DNA of 64,000 nucleotides from Massilia polaris (GTDB lineage Bacteria > Pseudomonadota > Gammaproteobacteria > Burkholderiales > Burkholderiaceae_D). The stretch lies in assembly GCF_012927275.1 (NCBI RefSeq), contig NZ_JABBGG010000003.1:62001-126000 (forward strand). The letters run 5' to 3'. Position 1 is the stretch's first letter. Every line of letters starts with the position of its first letter. The notes below the pieces were generated by a model. The model worked only from the letters and a program-made list of their open reading frames with translations, was not told where the DNA came from and searched no databases. Made by a program: the position numbers and the translations under genes. Shown here one piece after another: positions 36,376 to 46,716 of the stretch.

Positions 36376-37491
36376 GTGACCGATGCTGAGCTGCTGAAAC
36401 TATGTCATACGGTATTGCCGGGCCACCGGGCGAAGACGCCTGCGGAAATGTTTTCGTCAATGGCTGCGTGGTGCGAGGCGAACGATGTCGCGCACGACGT
36501 CTATGGCAATGGCGAACTCATTCAGCAGTTCGAACAGAAAATCGCCAGCCTGCTTGGCTATGAAGCCGCAGTGTTCTGCATCAGCGGGACGATGGCGCAG
36601 GTCACCGCGCTGCGCCTGGCTTGCGAGGATCGCGGCAGCCGCCTGGCTGCGCTGCACCCGACCTCCCACATCTTCGTCCACGAAAAATCCAACTACCAGT
36701 TGCTTGACCACTTCGATGCGCTCCAGGTGGGCGATCGTCATCGACCATTCACGGCAGCGGATCTCGCAGTCATACCCGATCGGCTGGGCGCCGTTGGCCT
36801 TGAACTGCCAATGCGCGAGATTGGCGGACAAGTACCGGCATGGGACGAGCTCGAAGCGATCAAGGCCCACTGCCGCAGCCGCAACGTGCACCTGCACATG
36901 GACGGCGCCCGCCTGTGGGAAGCCGCCGCCGGCTATAAGCATTCGGCGAAAGAGATCGCTTCGGGTTTCGATTCCGCTTACGTCTCACTTTATAAAGGCA
37001 TCGGCGGCCTGGGAGGCGCAATGCTGGCCGGGACCGAACGCTTCGTCGCGCGCGCCGCGGAATGGTTCCGCCGACAGGGTGGCAATGTGATCCACCGTTC
37101 GCCTTATGTCGTCGCCGCCGCGATGCAGTTCGACCAGCGCCTCGCCGAGATGCCCCTGTACTTCCGCCGCACCGAACGCTTGTACGAGACGCTGCGCGAT
37201 TACCCGCTGATCAAAGTGAATCCGGCCAGGCCCCAGGCGAATATGCTTCACCTGCACCTGCCGGTGTCGCGCGAGCGCGCGCTTGCGATCCGCAACGAGA
37301 TCGCGCGCGACCATAAAGTCTGGCTGTTCGGCCGCGCCGCACATGGCGCGCTGTCTGACACCAGCCTCGTCGAGCTGTACGTCGGCGACAACCTGGCCCG
37401 CATGCCGGACCACGACCTGCGCGCAGCGCTGGACCTGCTGGTCGCCGCAATGGAAAACCCGGCCTGGGTTACAATCACGCCTTCACCATAA
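36376..37491 (+). CDS. Low-specificity threonine aldolase-like beta-eliminating lyase
   Basis: A 371-residue PLP enzyme, aspartate-aminotransferase fold, related to L-threonine aldolase. [54 protein letters not shown] with the PLP-ring Asp, and the PLP lysine in [15 protein letters not shown] are visible. It cleaves threonine or related beta-hydroxy amino acids to glycine and an aldehyde. The start is GTG at 36376, with AAGGAA 6 bases upstream. thyA begins 10 bases after the stop, so glycine/folate one-carbon genes (this gene, thyA, folA) may share a transcript. Confidence 0.88.
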   Translation: MTDAELLKLCHTVLPGHRAKTPAEMFSSMAAWCEANDVAHDVYGNGELIQQFEQKIASLLGYEAAVFCISGTMAQVTALRLACEDRGSRLAALHPTSHIFVHEKSNYQLLDHFDALQVGDRHRPFTAADLAVIPDRLGAVGLELPMREIGGQVPAWDELEAIKAHCRSRNVHLHMDGARLWEAAAGYKHSAKEIASGFDSAYVSLYKGIGGLGGAMLAGTERFVARAAEWFRRQGGNVIHRSPYVVAAAMQFDQRLAEMPLYFRRTERLYETLRDYPLIKVNPARPQANMLHLHLPVSRERALAIRNEIARDHKVWLFGRAAHGALSDTSLVELYVGDNLARMPDHDLRAALDLLVAAMENPAWVTITPSP

Positions 37492-37501
37492 GAGTCCCTC
37501 G

Positions 37502-38296
37502 ATGCGCCAATACCTTGATTTCATGCGCCATGTCCGTGACCATGGCACCGCGAAGACCGACCGTACCGGCACCGGTACGCGTTCAGTATTCGGCTACCAG
37601 ATGCGCTTCAATCTACAGGACGGCTTTCCGCTCCTGACGACCAAGAAGATCCACCTCAAGTCGATCATCCATGAACTGATCTGGTTCCTCGCCGGCTCGA
37701 CCAACATCGCCTACCTGAAGGAAAACGGCGTCTCGATCTGGGACGAGTGGGCCGATGCCGAAGGCAACCTGGGCCCGATCTACGGCTACCAGTGGCGCAA
37801 CTGGCCGACGCCCGACGGCGGCCATATCGATCAGGTCTCGCAGGTGCTCGACCAGATCCGGAACAACCCGGATTCGCGCCGGATGATGGTCTCGGCCTGG
37901 AATGTCGCCGACATCCCGCAGATGAAACTGCCGCCTTGCCACGCGCTGTTCCAGTTCTATGTCGCCGACGGCAAGCTGTCGTGCCAGCTGTACCAGCGCA
38001 GCGCCGACATCTTCCTGGGCGTGCCGTTCAATATCGCGTCGTACGCGCTGCTGACCCACATGATGGCGCAGCAGGCTGGCCTCGAGGTCGGCGACTTTGT
38101 CTGGACCGGCGGCGACTGCCACCTCTACTCGAATCATATGGAGCAGGTCGACCTGCAGCTGTCGCGAACAACAGGCCCGCTGCCGCAGCTGGTCATCAAG
38201 CGCAAGCCGGACTCGCTGTTCGGCTACAAGTTCGACGACTTCGAAGTCACCGGCTACGAGCCGCAAGCTGCGATCAAAGCGCCAGTGGCGGTTTAA
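37502..38296 (+). CDS. thyA: Thymidylate synthase
   Basis: A 264-residue enzyme, exactly the Escherichia coli length, making dTMP from dUMP with methylenetetrahydrofolate. The catalytic Cys is in [46 protein letters not shown] and [17 protein letters not shown] are conserved. The longer open frame from 37283 overlaps the aldolase and is not used. folA follows after 1 base. Confidence 0.97.
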   Translation: MRQYLDFMRHVRDHGTAKTDRTGTGTRSVFGYQMRFNLQDGFPLLTTKKIHLKSIIHELIWFLAGSTNIAYLKENGVSIWDEWADAEGNLGPIYGYQWRNWPTPDGGHIDQVSQVLDQIRNNPDSRRMMVSAWNVADIPQMKLPPCHALFQFYVADGKLSCQLYQRSADIFLGVPFNIASYALLTHMMAQQAGLEVGDFVWTGGDCHLYSNHMEQVDLQLSRTTGPLPQLVIKRKPDSLFGYKFDDFEVTGYEPQAAIKAPVAV

Positions 38297-38297
38297 C

Positions 38298-38780
38298 ATG
38301 ACCCAGCTGACCATCGTCGTCGCCATCGACGCCCAGCGCGGCATCGGCGTGAACAACACTCTGCCCTGGCACCTGCCGGAAGACCTGGCGCACTTCAAGC
38401 GTGTCACCCTCGGACACCCGATCATCATGGGCCGCAAGACCTTCGACTCGATCGGCCGCGCGCTGCCAGGCCGCCGCAACATCGTCATCACGCGCAATCC
38501 GGACTGGCGCCACGAAGGCGTGGAAGCCGTGACATCGCTGCCTGCGGCCATGGCGCTGGTCGGCGACGAAGCGGCGGCTATCATCGGCGGCGCGCAGATT
38601 TTCAACGAGTCGCTGCCGCTGGCCGACCGCATGATCGTCACCGAGATCGAACACACCTTCGCGTGCGACACCTTCTTCCCCGAACTGGCGCCCGGCGCAT
38701 GGCAGGAAACGGCGCGCGTGACTCACCATTCGGACGCCAACGGTTTCGATTTTTCGTACGTGACGTACGAGCGGATCTGA
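38298..38780 (+). CDS. folA: Dihydrofolate reductase
   Basis: A 160-residue enzyme regenerating tetrahydrofolate from the dihydrofolate made by thymidylate synthase. GIGVNNTLPWHLPEDLAHFK holds the substrate-binding Trp, Glu and Phe; GRKTFDSIGRALPGRRNIV and AAIIGGAQIFNESL form the NADPH site. Start follows the thyA stop by 1 base, giving the classical thyA-folA pair. Confidence 0.97.
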   Translation: MTQLTIVVAIDAQRGIGVNNTLPWHLPEDLAHFKRVTLGHPIIMGRKTFDSIGRALPGRRNIVITRNPDWRHEGVEAVTSLPAAMALVGDEAAAIIGGAQIFNESLPLADRMIVTEIEHTFACDTFFPELAPGAWQETARVTHHSDANGFDFSYVTYERI

Positions 38781-38965
38781 GTGTTTTATTTCCAGAATTG
38801 CAAGAGTGCGCCAAACTCGACAAGTAGTGGTTACTCTTACAAAAGTTTTTCACCGGATTGCGGACATTTCTGCGAAAATCCGCTTCTTATTTTTTTCGGT
38901 GCCGTGAGCGACGTCCTGCCTTTTGCCAGTGACAGCCCTCGCGGCGCTTCGCTTTGGAGCTGTCC

Positions 38966-41233
38966 ATGAAATTTCGTTTCCCAATCGTCATTATCGACGA
39001 GGATTTTCGTTCCGAGAACACATCCGGTCTCGGCATTCGCGCACTCGCAGCCGCGATGGAAAAAGAAGGCATGGAAGTGCTCGGCCTGACCAGCTACGGC
39101 GACCTGTCGCAGTTCGCGCAGCAGCAGTCGCGCGCGTCGGCTTTCGTGCTGTCGATCGACGATGAGGAATTCGGCGAGGGCTCGATCGAAGAGACCAATT
39201 TCGCGCTGACCGCGCTGCGCGCGTTCGTCAAGGAGATCCGCCACAAGAATGCGGACATCCCGATCTACATCTATGGCGAAACGCGCACCTCGCGCCACAT
39301 CCCGAACGACGTGTTGAGGGAGCTGCACGGCTTCATCCACATGTTCGAGGACACGCCGGAGTTCGTGGCGCGCCACATCATCCGCGAAGCGAAGTCCTAC
39401 CTGGACGGCCTCGCGCCGCCGTTCTTCCGCGCGCTGGTCAACTACGCCAACGATGGTTCGTATTCCTGGCACTGCCCTGGCCATTCGGGCGGCGTCGCCT
39501 TCCTGAAGTCGCCGATCGGCCAGATGTTCCACCAGTTCTTCGGCGAGAACATGCTGCGCGCCGACGTCTGCAACGCGGTCGAGGAACTTGGCCAGCTGCT
39601 GGACCACACCGGCCCGGTCGCCAAGTCCGAGCGCAATGCCGCGCGCATCTTCAACGCCGATCACTGCTACTTCGTCACCAACGGCACCTCGACCTCGAAC
39701 AAGATGGTCTGGCACTCGACCGTCGCGCCAGGCGATATCGTGGTCGTCGACCGCAACTGCCACAAGTCGATCCTGCACTCGATCATCATGTGCGGCGCGA
39801 TCCCTGTGTTCCTCATGCCGACCCGGAACCACCTCGGCATCATCGGCCCGATCCCGCTGGAAGAGTTCACGCCTGAATCGATCGCCCGCAAGATCGAGGC
39901 GAACCCGTTTGCGCGCGAAGCCGTCAACAAGAAGCCGCGCATCCTGACCATTACCCAGTCGACCTACGACGGCGTGGTGTACAACGTCGAGACGCTGCGC
40001 GAAATGTTGGACGGTAAGATCGACACGCTCCACTTCGACGAAGCGTGGCTGCCGCATGCGACCTTCCACGACTTCTACAAGAACATGCACGCGATCGGCA
40101 AGGACCGCCCGCGCGCCAAGGAGTCGATGATCTTCTCGACCCAGTCGACCCACAAGCTGCTGGCAGGCCTGTCGCAGGCCTCGCAGGTGCTGGTGCGCGA
40201 ATCGGAAACGGTCAAGCTGGACCAGGATGCCTTCAATGAAGCCTACCTGATGCACACCTCGACCTCGCCGCAGTACTCGATCATCGCCTCGTGCGACGTC
40301 GCCGCTGCAATGATGGAAGCGCCTGGCGGGACCGCGCTGGTGGAAGAATCGATCTTCGAAGCGCTCGACTTCCGCCGCGCGATGAAGAAGGTCGATGCCG
40401 AATTCGGCAACGACTGGTGGTTCAAGGTCTGGGGCCCGGACACCTTCTCCGAAGAAGGCATCGGCACCCAGGACGACTGGATGATCCGCGCCGAAGACAC
40501 CTGGCACGGCTTCGGCAAACTGGCGCCGGGCTTCAACATGCTCGATCCGATCAAGGCCACGGTTGTCACGCCTGGCCTGTCGCTGGACGGCCAGTTCGGC
40601 GACACCGGCATCCCTGCGTCGATCGTCACCAAGTACCTGGCCGAACACGGCGTCATCATCGAGAAGTGCGGCCTGTACTCGTTCTTCATCATGTTCACGA
40701 TCGGCATCACCAAGGGCCGCTGGAATACGCTGGTCACGGCGCTGCAGCAATTCAAGGACGACTACGACAAGAACCAGCCGATGTGGCGCATCCTGCCCGA
40801 GTTCGCGGCAGCGAACCCGCGCTACGAAGCCTGGGGCCTGCGCGACCTGTGCCAGTCGATCCACGACTTCTACAAGAAGTCGGACGTCGCCCGCCTGACC
40901 ACCGAGATGTACCTGTCGGACATGGTGCCTGCGATGAAGCCGTCGGACGCCTTCGCCAAAATGGCGCACCGCGAGATCGAGCGCGTCTCGATCGAAGAAC
41001 TCGAAGGCCGCATCACTGCGATCCTGCTGACGCCGTACCCGCCGGGCATCCCGCTGCTGATCCCGGGCGAGCGCTTCAACAGGACGATCGTCGACTACCT
41101 GCGCTTTGCACGCGACTTCAACGAGCGCTTCCCCGGCTTCGAGACCGACGTGCACGGCCTGGTCAAGCGCGAAGTGGACGGCAAAATGGGCTACTTCGTC
41201 GACTGCGTGAAGCTGGACGGCGAACTTCGCTGA
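38966..41233 (+). CDS. Inducible-type arginine/lysine/ornithine decarboxylase
   Basis: A 755-residue PLP-dependent group III decarboxylase with an N-terminal CheY-like wing domain (about 1-130), a core PLP domain, and a C-terminal domain. The PLP lysine is in STQSTHKLLAGLSQASQ, with HFDEAWLPHATFHDFY and NADHCYFVTNGTSTSNKMVW nearby. It removes CO2 from a basic amino acid, consuming a proton and forming agmatine, cadaverine or putrescine. Wording is closest to arginine decarboxylase (AdiA/SpeA2-like), but substrate is uncertain. I use the ATG at 38966 with GGAG 7 bases before it; a TTG at 38954 is less likely. No antiporter gene is adjacent. Confidence 0.88.
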   Translation: MKFRFPIVIIDEDFRSENTSGLGIRALAAAMEKEGMEVLGLTSYGDLSQFAQQQSRASAFVLSIDDEEFGEGSIEETNFALTALRAFVKEIRHKNADIPIYIYGETRTSRHIPNDVLRELHGFIHMFEDTPEFVARHIIREAKSYLDGLAPPFFRALVNYANDGSYSWHCPGHSGGVAFLKSPIGQMFHQFFGENMLRADVCNAVEELGQLLDHTGPVAKSERNAARIFNADHCYFVTNGTSTSNKMVWHSTVAPGDIVVVDRNCHKSILHSIIMCGAIPVFLMPTRNHLGIIGPIPLEEFTPESIARKIEANPFAREAVNKKPRILTITQSTYDGVVYNVETLREMLDGKIDTLHFDEAWLPHATFHDFYKNMHAIGKDRPRAKESMIFSTQSTHKLLAGLSQASQVLVRESETVKLDQDAFNEAYLMHTSTSPQYSIIASCDVAAAMMEAPGGTALVEESIFEALDFRRAMKKVDAEFGNDWWFKVWGPDTFSEEGIGTQDDWMIRAEDTWHGFGKLAPGFNMLDPIKATVVTPGLSLDGQFGDTGIPASIVTKYLAEHGVIIEKCGLYSFFIMFTIGITKGRWNTLVTALQQFKDDYDKNQPMWRILPEFAAANPRYEAWGLRDLCQSIHDFYKKSDVARLTTEMYLSDMVPAMKPSDAFAKMAHREIERVSIEELEGRITAILLTPYPPGIPLLIPGERFNRTIVDYLRFARDFNERFPGFETDVHGLVKREVDGKMGYFVDCVKLDGELR

Positions 41234-41254
41234 CCGCTAACCGGTCGCTGGAAT

Positions 41255-41284
41255 AAAAAAGGAACCTCACGGTTCCTTTTTTTT
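41255..41284. terminator. Bidirectional terminator between decarboxylase and dcd
   Basis: AAAAGGAACC / GGTTCCTTTT with a TCAC loop (41257-41266 with 41271-41280), T-runs on both strands. It serves the plus-strand decarboxylase and the minus-strand dcd; the plus-strand T-run touches the dcd stop codon. Confidence 0.88.
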
Positions 41285-41849
41285 ACGCCTTCGGCAGCGT
41301 CACTCCACTCTGCCCCTGGTACTTTCCGCCGCGATCCTTGTACGAGACCTCGCACACCTCATCGCTCTCGAAGAACAGCACCTGCGCGCAGCCCTCGCCC
41401 GCGTAGATCTTTGCCGGCAGCGGCGTGGTGTTCGAGAACTCCAGCGTCACATAGCCTTCCCATTCAGGCTCGAACGGCGTCACGTTGACGATAATGCCGC
41501 AGCGCGCGTAGGTCGATTTGCCGAGGCAAACGGTCAGCACATTACGCGGAATGCGAAAGTACTCGATGGTACGCGCCAGCGCGAACGAGTTCGGCGGGAT
41601 GATGCAGACGTCGCTCTTGATGTCCACGAACGAATTCGAATCGAAGTTCTTGGGATCGACGATCGTGCTGTTAATGTTGGTGAACACCTTGAATTCGTCG
41701 GCGCAGCGGATGTCGTAGCCGTACGAGGAGGTGCCGTAAGAAATGATGCGCCGTCCTTCCTCTTCACGCACCTGGTTGGGAAAAAACGGTTCGATCATGC
41801 CGGTGGACTCGGCCATGCGGCGGATCCATTTGTCGCTCTTGATAGTCAT
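41283..41849 (-). CDS. dcd: dCTP deaminase
   Basis: A 188-residue enzyme deaminating dCTP to dUTP, feeding dTMP synthesis. [35 protein letters not shown] and the C-terminal [20 protein letters not shown] with catalytic Glu, then [13 protein letters not shown], are diagnostic of the dUTPase-like fold. Full length. Confidence 0.96.
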   Translation of the reverse strand: MTIKSDKWIRRMAESTGMIEPFFPNQVREEEGRRIISYGTSSYGYDIRCADEFKVFTNINSTIVDPKNFDSNSFVDIKSDVCIIPPNSFALARTIEYFRIPRNVLTVCLGKSTYARCGIIVNVTPFEPEWEGYVTLEFSNTTPLPAKIYAGEGCAQVLFFESDEVCEVSYKDRGGKYQGQSGVTLPKA

Positions 41850-41899
41850 CGCTGGGTTCTTGGAGTGAAAGGAATGCAGCGATTTTACGCGAAAAAAAT

Positions 41900-42712
41900 T
41901 CAGCCAGGTTGATCGGCCTGGCGCAGCAGGCGGTCGATCATCTCGCGCGTCAGTTTGGCGGTCAATTCGGGCGACTCCATCGGAAACAGGTGTCCGCCTT
42001 CGATCTCGACGAAATTTTCCCCGACCAGCTGGCGCGTGGCGCCGCGCCCCGCCTGCCGCAACTCAATCGACCGCGTTCCCGCGACGAAGCCGATCGGCAC
42101 GGGAAAGCGCCTGCCGGTGACGCTGCCCATGTGGTGCGGCAGCGCGTTATAGATCTCGGTCTCCACTTCGCGCGAGAATCGCAGCTCGACGCCGCCGTCC
42201 GGGTGGGGCTTCAGGCCATGCTCAAGGTAAGCATCGAGCACCCCAGGCGCCCAGGCCGCGAACATGTCCTTGGAATTGAAATGTTCAAAGGCCGCGGCAC
42301 GGTCAGGCCAGGTATGTCGCCGCCGGCGCGAGAATTTCGCGGGCGAAAAGCGGTCGGCGTGGCCGAGCCGCTTGACGGCCCGCCAGATCCACGCGCGCCA
42401 GCCCGCCACCACCGGAGAATCGAGCATCACCACGCAACGAACGAGTTCCGGGCGCTGCTTCGCTGCCATCATGCTGAGCATGCCGCCGAGCGAATGGCCG
42501 ACCAGGATCGCAGGCTGCCGGTAGCTCTCGAGCTGCTCAATCAGCTCGGCGACCAGCTCGGGCCAGCCGTCGGTAACCGGGTAGCGCGGGTCGTGGCCGT
42601 GCATGTCGACGCAGCGGATATCGAAATCCGCACGCAGATAGTCGAAGAAATGGCTGTAGGCGCCAGCTGGATAGCTGTTGCCGTGGCTGAAGTGCAGCAG
42701 GGGTTTGGTCAT
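41900..42712 (-). CDS. Alpha/beta hydrolase
   Basis: A 270-residue alpha/beta-fold hydrolase. Nucleophile elbow VGHSLGGML, oxyanion region [14 protein letters not shown] and catalytic His near [14 protein letters not shown] are visible; the cap region between is Arg-rich. Start at 42712 ([12 protein letters not shown]) with AAGAG upstream; the extension to 42781 would overlap the comEC stop region and lacks family-like residues. Separated from comEC by about 70 bases. Substrate unknown. Confidence 0.85.
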   Translation of the reverse strand: MTKPLLHFSHGNSYPAGAYSHFFDYLRADFDIRCVDMHGHDPRYPVTDGWPELVAELIEQLESYRQPAILVGHSLGGMLSMMAAKQRPELVRCVVMLDSPVVAGWRAWIWRAVKRLGHADRFSPAKFSRRRRHTWPDRAAAFEHFNSKDMFAAWAPGVLDAYLEHGLKPHPDGGVELRFSREVETEIYNALPHHMGSVTGRRFPVPIGFVAGTRSIELRQAGRGATRQLVGENFVEIEGGHLFPMESPELTAKLTREMIDRLLRQADQPG

Positions 42713-42782
42713 TGGGCTCTTGGCCGGATTAGTGTGGCGTGAATTGTAATGCGATTGCGGGCGCCAGGTTAGAAGGAACAAT

Positions 42783-45140
42783 CTAGCGCAGGTGCCAATA
42801 CCGTGCGTTTTCGCGCCGGTACTCTGTCGCGTCTACACGGGCTCCAAACCTGAAGGTCACCGCGCCGGCTTGATCGGTTCGCAGCCGCTCGACGCCCAAC
42901 TTCTCGTAACGCTGGATCACCTCGGCCTTGGGATGGCGATACCGGTTGCGGTAGCCAACCTGGAACAGCGCTATGCTGGGCCCGACCCCGGCCAGGAATG
43001 CTTGCGTGGACGACGTACCGCTGCCGTGGTGCGGCGCCAGCAATACATCGGAACGCAGGCCGCGCGACTCCCGCGCCAGCAGCTGCGCCTCCTGCGCCGC
43101 CTCGATGTCGCCCGCGAGCAGGATCGAATGCCTGCCAGACGTGATCCGCAAGGTGCAGCTGCGCGCGTTGGTCTTGAGGCTGGTGTCGGCGTAGCTTTCA
43201 GGTGTCGGGTGCAGCATCTCGAACCGTATGCCATCCCACAACCAGCCCTGCCCGGCCACGCAGCGGTGGTGCGATGGCGAGGCCTTGACGACCGGGTGGT
43301 CGAACCAAAGCGACGAAGCCACCCACCCTGTCTTCACCGCGTCCAGTATTGTGAGCGCGCCGCCCGAGTGATCGACGTCGCTATGGGAAACGATGATCCC
43401 GTCCAGCGATTCGATCCCGCGCGCCCGCAGGTACGGCAGGATCACCCGATTGCCGCCGTTCGATTCAGTCGAGTAGAGAGGCCCGGTGTCGTACAGCAGG
43501 CGATGGTGGCTGGTCTCAATCAGCAGTGCTGTGCCCTGCCCCACGTCGAACGCGGTAACGTGCATCTCGCCCTCGCGGGGATGCGTGGGAAGGTTGGCCA
43601 GGAGCGGCAGCCAGCCCGCCACGCCAATCCAGCGTACAGGCCAGCCGCGCGGCGCGAGCATCCACACGGTGCCGGCAATCGCGAACGCGAACATCCATGG
43701 GTCAGGCACCGGTGCGGTCCACACCGCGAAGCGCATATCGCCCACCCAGGCAAGCAGCGCCGCGAGCCCTTCCATTACGAGGTGCGCGGCGCCCAGCAGG
43801 ATATTCGACAGCGGTGCTGGAAGCAGGCTGCCGGCCAGCGACAATGGTGTGACGATGAAGCTCACCAGCGGGATTGCCAGCGCATTGGCGAACGGGCTTA
43901 CCAGCGACACCTGGGAGAACAGCAGCATTGTCAGCGGTACGAGTCCGATCGTCACCACATACTGCGTGTGCGTGCCGACGCGCAGCGCGGCCGCCATGCG
44001 TGTCTCACGAGGCCTGGTACGGCCGCTGGTCGCATACAGGATGACTGCGATGGCGCCGAACGATAGCCAGAAGCCGGGCGCCCGCACCGCCCACGGATCG
44101 AGCAGCACTACCAGCCCGAGTGCGGCGCACAGCACGTGCGAAACATTGGTGATGCGGCCGAACCAAAGCGCTGCGGCCACCACGGTCAGCATGTAGAGGG
44201 TGCGCTGGGCCGGTATCCCGAAGCCGGCAAGCAGCACGTACAGCAGCCCTGCTCCGGCGCCAGCAAGCGCTGCGACCTTCGGCGCAGGGACTATCAACGG
44301 AAGCTGCGCATCGGTGAAGAATGATCGTCGCCACAGGCTGGACGCAATAACAGCGAACAGTCCCGCGACCATCGTAATGTGCAGCCCGGAGATCGACACC
44401 AGGTGACTGATGCCGGTACGGTTGAACACCTTCCAGTCCGACTGGTCGATTGCGCGCTGGTCGCCGACCACCAGCGCAACGATCACCCCGGCGTACTCTT
44501 TGCCGGCCAGGGCGGCCCGGATACGCGCGCGAAGCGTGGCGCGCGAGCGTTCGACCAGGGTCGAGAACGCCGGCACGAAAGCATCGATTCGCCTGTTCCC
44601 ATCGACATCGGGACGAATATAGCCGGTGGCGCGAATGCCCTGTTCGAGCAGCCACGCCTCGTAGTCGAAGCCATGCGGGTTCGCGTTCCCATGCGGGCGC
44701 TGGAGGCGAACGGTCAGTTGCCATCGCTCGCCCGGCTGAACATCTCCAACCTGGCGGGCTGAATCGCGAAAGCCCGTGTACCAGGCCAGTGCGACTCGCG
44801 GCGGCACAGGAAAACGCGCGCCTTGTGCCTGCTCGACTCTAAAATGGAATCGCACGCCCTGGTCGAAATTGTATGGGAGGCTGTCGACGACGCCCGTCAG
44901 CGCCAAGTCGCGGCCCTCGTCCTCTTTCGACAGTGTCGGCGCGAGCGCGAGGCCGGCAAGAAAGGCGGCCCAGCAGAAGCCGAGCAAGCCTCCGCCAACC
45001 GTGTTGATAACCGGTCGCCGGAGCAGCAGCATCAAGGCGCCAGCGATTGCCAGTCCCGCCACGACAGCTTCGTCCGGCAAGGCCGCGCGCGTCTGCAGCA
45101 GCGCAGCGCCTGCGACAAATCCAAGGATCACGCAGCGCAT
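42783..45140 (-). CDS. comEC: DNA internalisation competence protein ComEC/Rec2
   Basis: A 785-residue inner-membrane channel for single-stranded DNA in natural transformation. The N-terminus has helices and an OB-like DUF4131 region (to about 200), the central Competence domain (about 220-490) contains GISHLVSISGLHITMVAG, and the C-terminal metallo-beta-lactamase-like domain has DVGQGTALLIET, VSHSDVDHSGGALTI and LLAPHHGSGTSST. Full length. It is preceded by tatD and lolD/lolC on the same strand, a common betaproteobacterial order. Partner competence genes are not in the window. Confidence 0.95.
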   Translation of the reverse strand: MRCVILGFVAGAALLQTRAALPDEAVVAGLAIAGALMLLLRRPVINTVGGGLLGFCWAAFLAGLALAPTLSKEDEGRDLALTGVVDSLPYNFDQGVRFHFRVEQAQGARFPVPPRVALAWYTGFRDSARQVGDVQPGERWQLTVRLQRPHGNANPHGFDYEAWLLEQGIRATGYIRPDVDGNRRIDAFVPAFSTLVERSRATLRARIRAALAGKEYAGVIVALVVGDQRAIDQSDWKVFNRTGISHLVSISGLHITMVAGLFAVIASSLWRRSFFTDAQLPLIVPAPKVAALAGAGAGLLYVLLAGFGIPAQRTLYMLTVVAAALWFGRITNVSHVLCAALGLVVLLDPWAVRAPGFWLSFGAIAVILYATSGRTRPRETRMAAALRVGTHTQYVVTIGLVPLTMLLFSQVSLVSPFANALAIPLVSFIVTPLSLAGSLLPAPLSNILLGAAHLVMEGLAALLAWVGDMRFAVWTAPVPDPWMFAFAIAGTVWMLAPRGWPVRWIGVAGWLPLLANLPTHPREGEMHVTAFDVGQGTALLIETSHHRLLYDTGPLYSTESNGGNRVILPYLRARGIESLDGIIVSHSDVDHSGGALTILDAVKTGWVASSLWFDHPVVKASPSHHRCVAGQGWLWDGIRFEMLHPTPESYADTSLKTNARSCTLRITSGRHSILLAGDIEAAQEAQLLARESRGLRSDVLLAPHHGSGTSSTQAFLAGVGPSIALFQVGYRNRYRHPKAEVIQRYEKLGVERLRTDQAGAVTFRFGARVDATEYRRENARYWHLR

Positions 45141-45206
45141 CGGTGGTGGCCGGAGAAGGAAATCCCCAAGTATTGCGCTGGTTCGCTGACCCGGCTTTGG
45201 TCAAAC

Positions 45207-46022
45207 TCAAGCTTGAGTGGTGTCGCGGAGGAGTGCCGACAAACGCGGCATGGCGGCCACCGCGGCGCGCATCGTCGCCGTTCTCACGCGGTCAACGTCC
45301 AGTTGGCGCAGTTCGGCCAGCATCTCGCCGATCGCAGGAAGATACTCCGGACTATTTCGGCCGGGGTGAATCCACGCAGGCGACATGTCAGGGGCGTCGG
45401 TTTCGAGCACGATCGATTCAAGCGGCAGCATGACGGCGAGCCTGCGTATCTGCAAAGCGCGCGTGAAGGTCATGGCGCCGCCGAAGCCAAGCTTGAAACC
45501 GAGATCGATGAAGGCCTGGGCTTGCTGGAAGCTGCCGTTGAAAGCGTGCGCGATGCCGCCAGCCGGGCGAATCTGCCGCACATGCTTGAGTACCTGGTCT
45601 TGCGAGCGGCGCACGTGCATCAGCACCGGCAGGTCGAAATCGCGTGCTATACGGAGCTGTTCGCGGAAGAAGTATTCCTGCTTCTCCCGCATCGCGGGCT
45701 CGCACAGCATCGGTATGAAGTAATCGAGGCCGATCTCGCCGACCGCCACGAAGCGCCAGTCTGCCAACGCTGCCTCGACGGCGCGGCGCATGATGGCCAG
45801 ATCGTCTTCGGTCGCATTTGGAACGTAGATCGGATGGATGCCAAGCGCGTAACTCGCATTCCCCGCTTCACCGGCCAGTTGCGCGACGGCCTCGAAATTG
45901 TGACGGTCGACAGCCGGAATGACGATCATCCCGACCCCTGCGTCAGCTGCCCGGCCAGCTACCGCCAGTGACTCGCCGCCGAATTCGTGCGCGTCAAGGT
46001 GGCAGTGGGTGTCGATCCACAT
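45207..46022 (-). CDS. tatD: TatD-family hydrolase
   Basis: A 271-residue TIM-barrel metal-dependent deoxyribonuclease-like hydrolase. Metal-site motifs WIDTHCHLDAHEF, VAVGEIGLDYF, VLMHVRRS, GIAHAFNGS and ETDAPDMSP are in order. Family members act as 3'-5' exonucleases on DNA and may help repair or DNA turnover. It starts 1 base after the lolD stop. Which TatD paralogue (YcfH, YjjV) cannot be settled. Confidence 0.93.
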   Translation of the reverse strand: MWIDTHCHLDAHEFGGESLAVAGRAADAGVGMIVIPAVDRHNFEAVAQLAGEAGNASYALGIHPIYVPNATEDDLAIMRRAVEAALADWRFVAVGEIGLDYFIPMLCEPAMREKQEYFFREQLRIARDFDLPVLMHVRRSQDQVLKHVRQIRPAGGIAHAFNGSFQQAQAFIDLGFKLGFGGAMTFTRALQIRRLAVMLPLESIVLETDAPDMSPAWIHPGRNSPEYLPAIGEMLAELRQLDVDRVRTATMRAAVAAMPRLSALLRDTTQA

Positions 46023-46023
46023 C

Positions 46024-46716
46024 TCAGGCTTCCTGCAGCCCGTTCTCGGTCAGGCGCAGCACGCGGTCGCAGCGGCGCGCCAGTTCGATGTCGTGCGTGA
46101 CAATGACGAACGCGGTGCCGAGGGACCTGGACAGCTCCAGCATCAGGTCGAACACGTGTTCCGCCGTGGCGTGATCGAGGTTACCGGTCGGCTCGTCGGC
46201 CAGCACGCAGCCTGGCTGGGTGACCAGCGCGCGCGCCAATGCCACGCGCTGGCGCTCTCCGCCCGACAGTTCGCCCGGCACGTGGATCACGCGATTGGCC
46301 AGGTTCACGCGCGCCAGGATCTCCTCGGCCTTTGCGACCGCCACGGCGCGCTTTTCACGGCGGATCATCAGCGGCATCGCGACGTTATCGAGCGCCGAGA
46401 ATTCCGGCAGCAGGTGGTGGAACTGGTAGACGAAACCGAGCGTGTTGTTACGCAGCTCGCCGCGGCGCGTCTCCGACAGGTTGGCGAAGTCCTCGCCCAT
46501 CAAGGTGACAGAACCGGTGGTCGGCGTATCGAGCCCGCCAAGCAGGTGCAGCAGGGTCGACTTGCCGGACCCGGACGCGCCGACGATGGCGACCCGTTCG
46601 CCGCGATAGATCGCGAAGTCGATGTTGTTCAATACCGGCACCGAGTAGCTGCCCTGGGTGAAGGTCTTGCCAAGGCCGCGGCAAGCGAGGACTGGCGTGT
46701 TGTTCGTGTTATTCAT
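46024..46716 (-). CDS. lolD: Lipoprotein-releasing system ATP-binding protein LolD
   Basis: A 230-residue ABC ATPase that powers extraction of outer-membrane lipoproteins from the inner membrane. Walker [17 protein letters not shown], the LolD-typical [19 protein letters not shown], signature [17 protein letters not shown], Walker [13 protein letters not shown] and VTHD H-loop are present. It overlaps the permease gene by 8 bases. Confidence 0.95.
   Translation of the reverse strand: MNNTNNTPVLACRGLGKTFTQGSYSVPVLNNIDFAIYRGERVAIVGASGSGKSTLLHLLGGLDTPTTGSVTLMGEDFANLSETRRGELRNNTLGFVYQFHHLLPEFSALDNVAMPLMIRREKRAVAVAKAEEILARVNLANRVIHVPGELSGGERQRVALARALVTQPGCVLADEPTGNLDHATAEHVFDLMLELSRSLGTAFVIVTHDIELARRCDRVLRLTENGLQEA

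Noticed and set aside
38837-41155. A 772-codon open frame antisense to the decarboxylase, and similar long antisense frames elsewhere (for example 3151-4644)
   Set aside because: High GC leaves few stop codons in the antisense frame. Their composition (rich in Arg, Asp, His and Val, with no family motif) is that of shadows of the real genes.
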